This document shows, one piece after another, positions 61,936 to 64,000 of a stretch of DNA of 64,000 nt (within the stretch, counting starts at the first letter, position 1; each line of letters opens with the position of its first letter). The stretch spans positions 2,232,001-2,296,000 of the forward strand of contig CBDIDV010000002.1 in NCBI GenBank assembly GCA_965277875.1. Reading direction: 5' to 3'. Under the pieces are notes generated by a model that was not told where the DNA came from, did no database searches, and saw only the letters and a list, made by a program, of their open reading frames with translations. The translations under genes and the position numbers were made by a program. Source of the stretch: CAWFQB01 sp965277875 (GTDB taxonomy: Bacteria > Armatimonadota > Chthonomonadetes > Chthonomonadales > Chthonomonadaceae).

Positions 61936-64000
61936 CTACACGCCCTCGAAGGCGACGATCTGTGAGGTCAGCACGACGGGCAGCGTGACATGGCAGTACG
62001 CGCCGCGCTGCTCGAACGCGGTCTCGCCGTTGTCGGGAACCAGAATGACACGGGCAGGCGCTTTGTCTGTCTTTACAGCAAACGCAACATTGTTGACAGG
62101 TACGGCATCTTCAATGAACTCGTTCGTGGCGGTGCGCCGCTGCGGCTGAAAATTCACGACATGGGCCACAAGCCGATTGGCGTCCGGCTGGCGCAGCAGG
62201 GCGATTTCCATTGACGACGCAACGTTTTGACCGGGCAGCACGAGCGGTTCGGGCAGGAGGGTTTGCAGCAGGCGGCCCACGATCTCTTTGTAGATATAGA
62301 AGGCGTCCTCGCGATAGCCCCGAAAGGCGGGGGCGTAGATGTACGCTATGTTCTTGTCTTCACTAATCACGCCCACAGGATGCCCGGTCGGTTTGTCGTA
62401 AGGCGTCTGCGCGTGGCTGCTGAAATGATCGGGGGCGCGGTTGAAGTACGCCGTGTAAACTTCGCCAAGCGGCGTCGCCCCTTCCACGGCGTGGACATAC
62501 GCGCCGGCCTGGTAGTTGACGAACTCGCTGTCGGGCAGGTTTGCTCCCAGCGTGTCGCCTAGTTTCATATAAGAGGGCGTAAAGGGACATTCGCCGACAT
62601 AGCGCACCGGGGCGTCGGGCAGCGCGAACGCGCCCTCGTGCAGCGCAGCCTCGTGCGAAAACAGAATTTTGCCGCCGCCGTCCAGAAAGCCGCGCAGACT
62701 GGCCTGCATCTCGTCCCCTAGAAAACCCTTGTCCGGGATGATGACGACTTTGTACCTGCTCAGGCCGTCGTTCACAACAACGCGGTCGGGAGTTTCGCCG
62801 TTCCACTGGTATTTGAGGGCGGCAAGCGTGGCCGCCGCGCCTTCGATGCTCGCGTCAATCTTGACCATGCCCCGCGTGTCCTGCTCGCCACTTTGGGCGA
62901 TGTCGGACGTGGCGGGCAGCAGCAAAACGGCGATGTCGGCGAGCGGAACCGCGCCCCGGCAGTAAGCCTCCACTGCTTCCACCTTCTTGAAGGTGTCGCC
63001 GATCACCTGATACGCGCCCCTGTCCAATGTGCCGCGCGGGTGCAGTTGGTCGCCGATATTGATGACGCCGCCTGCCGCCAGAATCGTCGCCGCTTCGTAA
63101 TCCAGTTGGGCGTTTGTTTTCAGGCCGCCGAAATCGGCCCAGGATTTGTGAAAGCGGGCCGTCATGCCCTGCATCGGGCGCGGGTACGAGCGGACGACAC
63201 GCGCCCAGCACGGGAAATACAGATAGCCCCACCCGCCCGTCGTCAGCGACTCGATCTCCAGATGCGTCAGCACGTCCAGCTCGCGATGCACGTTGGGCGT
63301 GACGCGGCTGTTGAAAAACGTCGTGGCGTTGGGCCGCAGGTCTTTGCACAGTTTAGCAAGCCGGGTCGTGTATTCTCTTAATATCTGGTACGTCTGTCGC
63401 CGATGCGCGGCTGCGTCGTCGCGCCTGTGGCCCTCGCGTTCCAGGCGGGCCAGACACTTTTCGCAAAAGCAGCCGGGATCGGGCGGATAGTAGCACATGT
63501 CGTAGAAGATGCCGTCCGCGTCATACGTGGTCATTATTTCTTTTGTCTGTTCGGCAACATAATCAATGTATTCCGTGTTGTTCAAACATACCTGATACCA
63601 TTTGGCCTCGTCGTAGGCCGGCCCCCACAGTTTGCCGTCGGCCAGGCGGCAGATCAGGTCGGGGCGTGTCTGGCCGATGTGCTGATCCACGCGCACGGAA
63701 ATGTAAACCGGAGTGGCGATGCCGCGCTTTTTACAGGCTTCAATCTGCGCGCCCAACAGATCGAATTTCAACGTCGGGTGCATCTGTCCGAGCGCGGCCT
63801 GTGTGGGATAATAGCTCATGCCGTGGTGACATTTGCCAAAGAGCGTGATCCAGTTGACGCGGGCATCCTCAAGTATCTGGCCGAAGGTGTCGGCGTCGAA
63901 GTCCGCGCCCACGTCCGGTATCAGGGGTGAGGTATGGAAATCCAGATGTATCTGGCGGTAGCGGTCGGCGACAAGCTGGGCGGCGGTCAGGGTCGGCTGG
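61936..64000 (-). CDS. Sugar-active hydrolase with beta-galactosidase-trimerisation-like part, 5' end missing
   Basis: At least 688 aa; the frame runs open off the right edge of the window, so the N-terminus is not seen (the first visible residues include RQIHLDFHTSPLIPDVGADF). A TIM-barrel-like domain follows, with 'WITLFGKCHHG', 'GIFYDMCYYPP', Cys-rich 'DPGCFCEKCLARLE' and 'FNSRVTP' segments. From about residue 380 an alpha/beta beta-galactosidase-trimerisation-like domain ('VVIPDKGFLGDEMQASLRGF') and a small C-terminal beta domain follow. This is common in Armatimonadota and Planctomycetota as putative alpha-L-fucosidase or beta-galactosidase relatives. The substrate is unknown. Confidence 0.85.
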   Translation of the reverse strand, partial: QPTLTAAQLVADRYRQIHLDFHTSPLIPDVGADFDADTFGQILEDARVNWITLFGKCHHGMSYYPTQAALGQMHPTLKFDLLGAQIEACKKRGIATPVYISVRVDQHIGQTRPDLICRLADGKLWGPAYDEAKWYQVCLNNTEYIDYVAEQTKEIMTTYDADGIFYDMCYYPPDPGCFCEKCLARLEREGHRRDDAAAHRRQTYQILREYTTRLAKLCKDLRPNATTFFNSRVTPNVHRELDVLTHLEIESLTTGGWGYLYFPCWARVVRSYPRPMQGMTARFHKSWADFGGLKTNAQLDYEAATILAAGGVINIGDQLHPRGTLDRGAYQVIGDTFKKVEAVEAYCRGAVPLADIAVLLLPATSDIAQSGEQDTRGMVKIDASIEGAAATLAALKYQWNGETPDRVVVNDGLSRYKVVIIPDKGFLGDEMQASLRGFLDGGGKILFSHEAALHEGAFALPDAPVRYVGECPFTPSYMKLGDTLGANLPDSEFVNYQAGAYVHAVEGATPLGEVYTAYFNRAPDHFSSHAQTPYDKPTGHPVGVISEDKNIAYIYAPAFRGYREDAFYIYKEIVGRLLQTLLPEPLVLPGQNVASSMEIALLRQPDANRLVAHVVNFQPQRRTATNEFIEDAVPVNNVAFAVKTDKAPARVILVPDNGETAFEQRGAYCHVTLPVVLTSQIVAFEGV

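Noticed and set aside
1..64000. CRISPR arrays, tRNA and rRNA genes
   Set aside because: I looked for regularly spaced direct repeats and for clover-leaf patterns and saw none I could support; short tandem repeats found are too few or too close.

Overview
The window reads as chromosomal DNA of a free-living Gram-negative bacterium of moderately high GC. Outer-membrane and periplasmic machinery is plentiful: a TolC/adaptor/RND efflux operon, an ExbB/ExbD motor, many signal peptides, a Tat-type oxidoreductase and a PEP-CTERM protein. That mix, together with a sulfatase/formylglycine-generating-enzyme pair, a Tricorn-type protease, HEAT-repeat proteins and a sugar-active hydrolase of a type common in environmental phyla, suggests Armatimonadota or a similar soil/water lineage. 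The phylum is an inference from gene content; no rRNA, tRNA or CRISPR array was seen.

Layout. 1-6.1 kb: secreted and envelope proteins (PEP-CTERM protein, ankyrin protein, an exported MpaB/Lcp-like oxygenase, and two overlapping genes with secretin/TonB short N-terminal domains). 6.6-11.2 kb: three HEAT-repeat proteins on the + strand that share an unusual C-terminal tail with three 'LLR' motifs. 11.4-13.3 kb: a Cof-type HAD phosphatase and a PPK2 polyphosphate kinase. 13.3-16.1 kb: a large membrane/metal-binding fusion. 16.2-18.2 kb: a small ankyrin protein and a neutral-ceramidase-like enzyme. 18.3-19.8 kb: a complete ISKra4-type insertion sequence with 25-bp inverted ends and a 9-bp target duplication; its transposase carries an in-frame amber codon. 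20-28.2 kb: a cyclophilin, a multidomain subtilase with three near-identical C-terminal repeats, then a sulfatase and its probable maturase separated by a 204-bp MITE-like element.

28.2-36.2 kb is a minus-strand metal/drug efflux operon (Cys-rich small exported protein, TolC, adaptor with an added YtkA-like domain, RND pump). 36.4-40 kb holds a Tat-exported Gfo/Idh/MocA oxidoreductase, a small HEAT protein and an unknown exported protein. 40.3-46.8 kb is a probable envelope-energisation cluster: a TPR protein, then (after an IS5-type insertion) ExbB, ExbD and a TonB-like protein whose C-terminus is a von Willebrand A domain instead of a TonB domain. 47-52 kb holds a lone response regulator, DAHP synthase, a family 2 glycosyltransferase, AnmK, a Holliday-resolvase-like nuclease and an FmdB zinc ribbon. 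52-54.5 kb holds an RHH/PspA-like protein and an M50 (site-2-protease-like) protein that has lost its zinc ligands. 54.7-64 kb has a Tricorn protease, an ArsR-like regulator, an acyltransferase, a Doc/AbrB toxin-antitoxin pair with a visible promoter/operator, an M42 aminopeptidase and the 3' part of a sugar-active hydrolase that runs off the window end.

Between genes the window is rich in dispersed, partly palindromic repeats: a 165-bp family (two copies), a 64-bp family (an inverted pair plus a third copy), ATCTGCGTAA-unit repeats, and a purine-rich repeat that seems to have invaded the Tricorn coding sequence as a linker. The strongest candidates for undescribed biology are the HEAT/LLR-tail triad and the ExbBD-vWA cluster.
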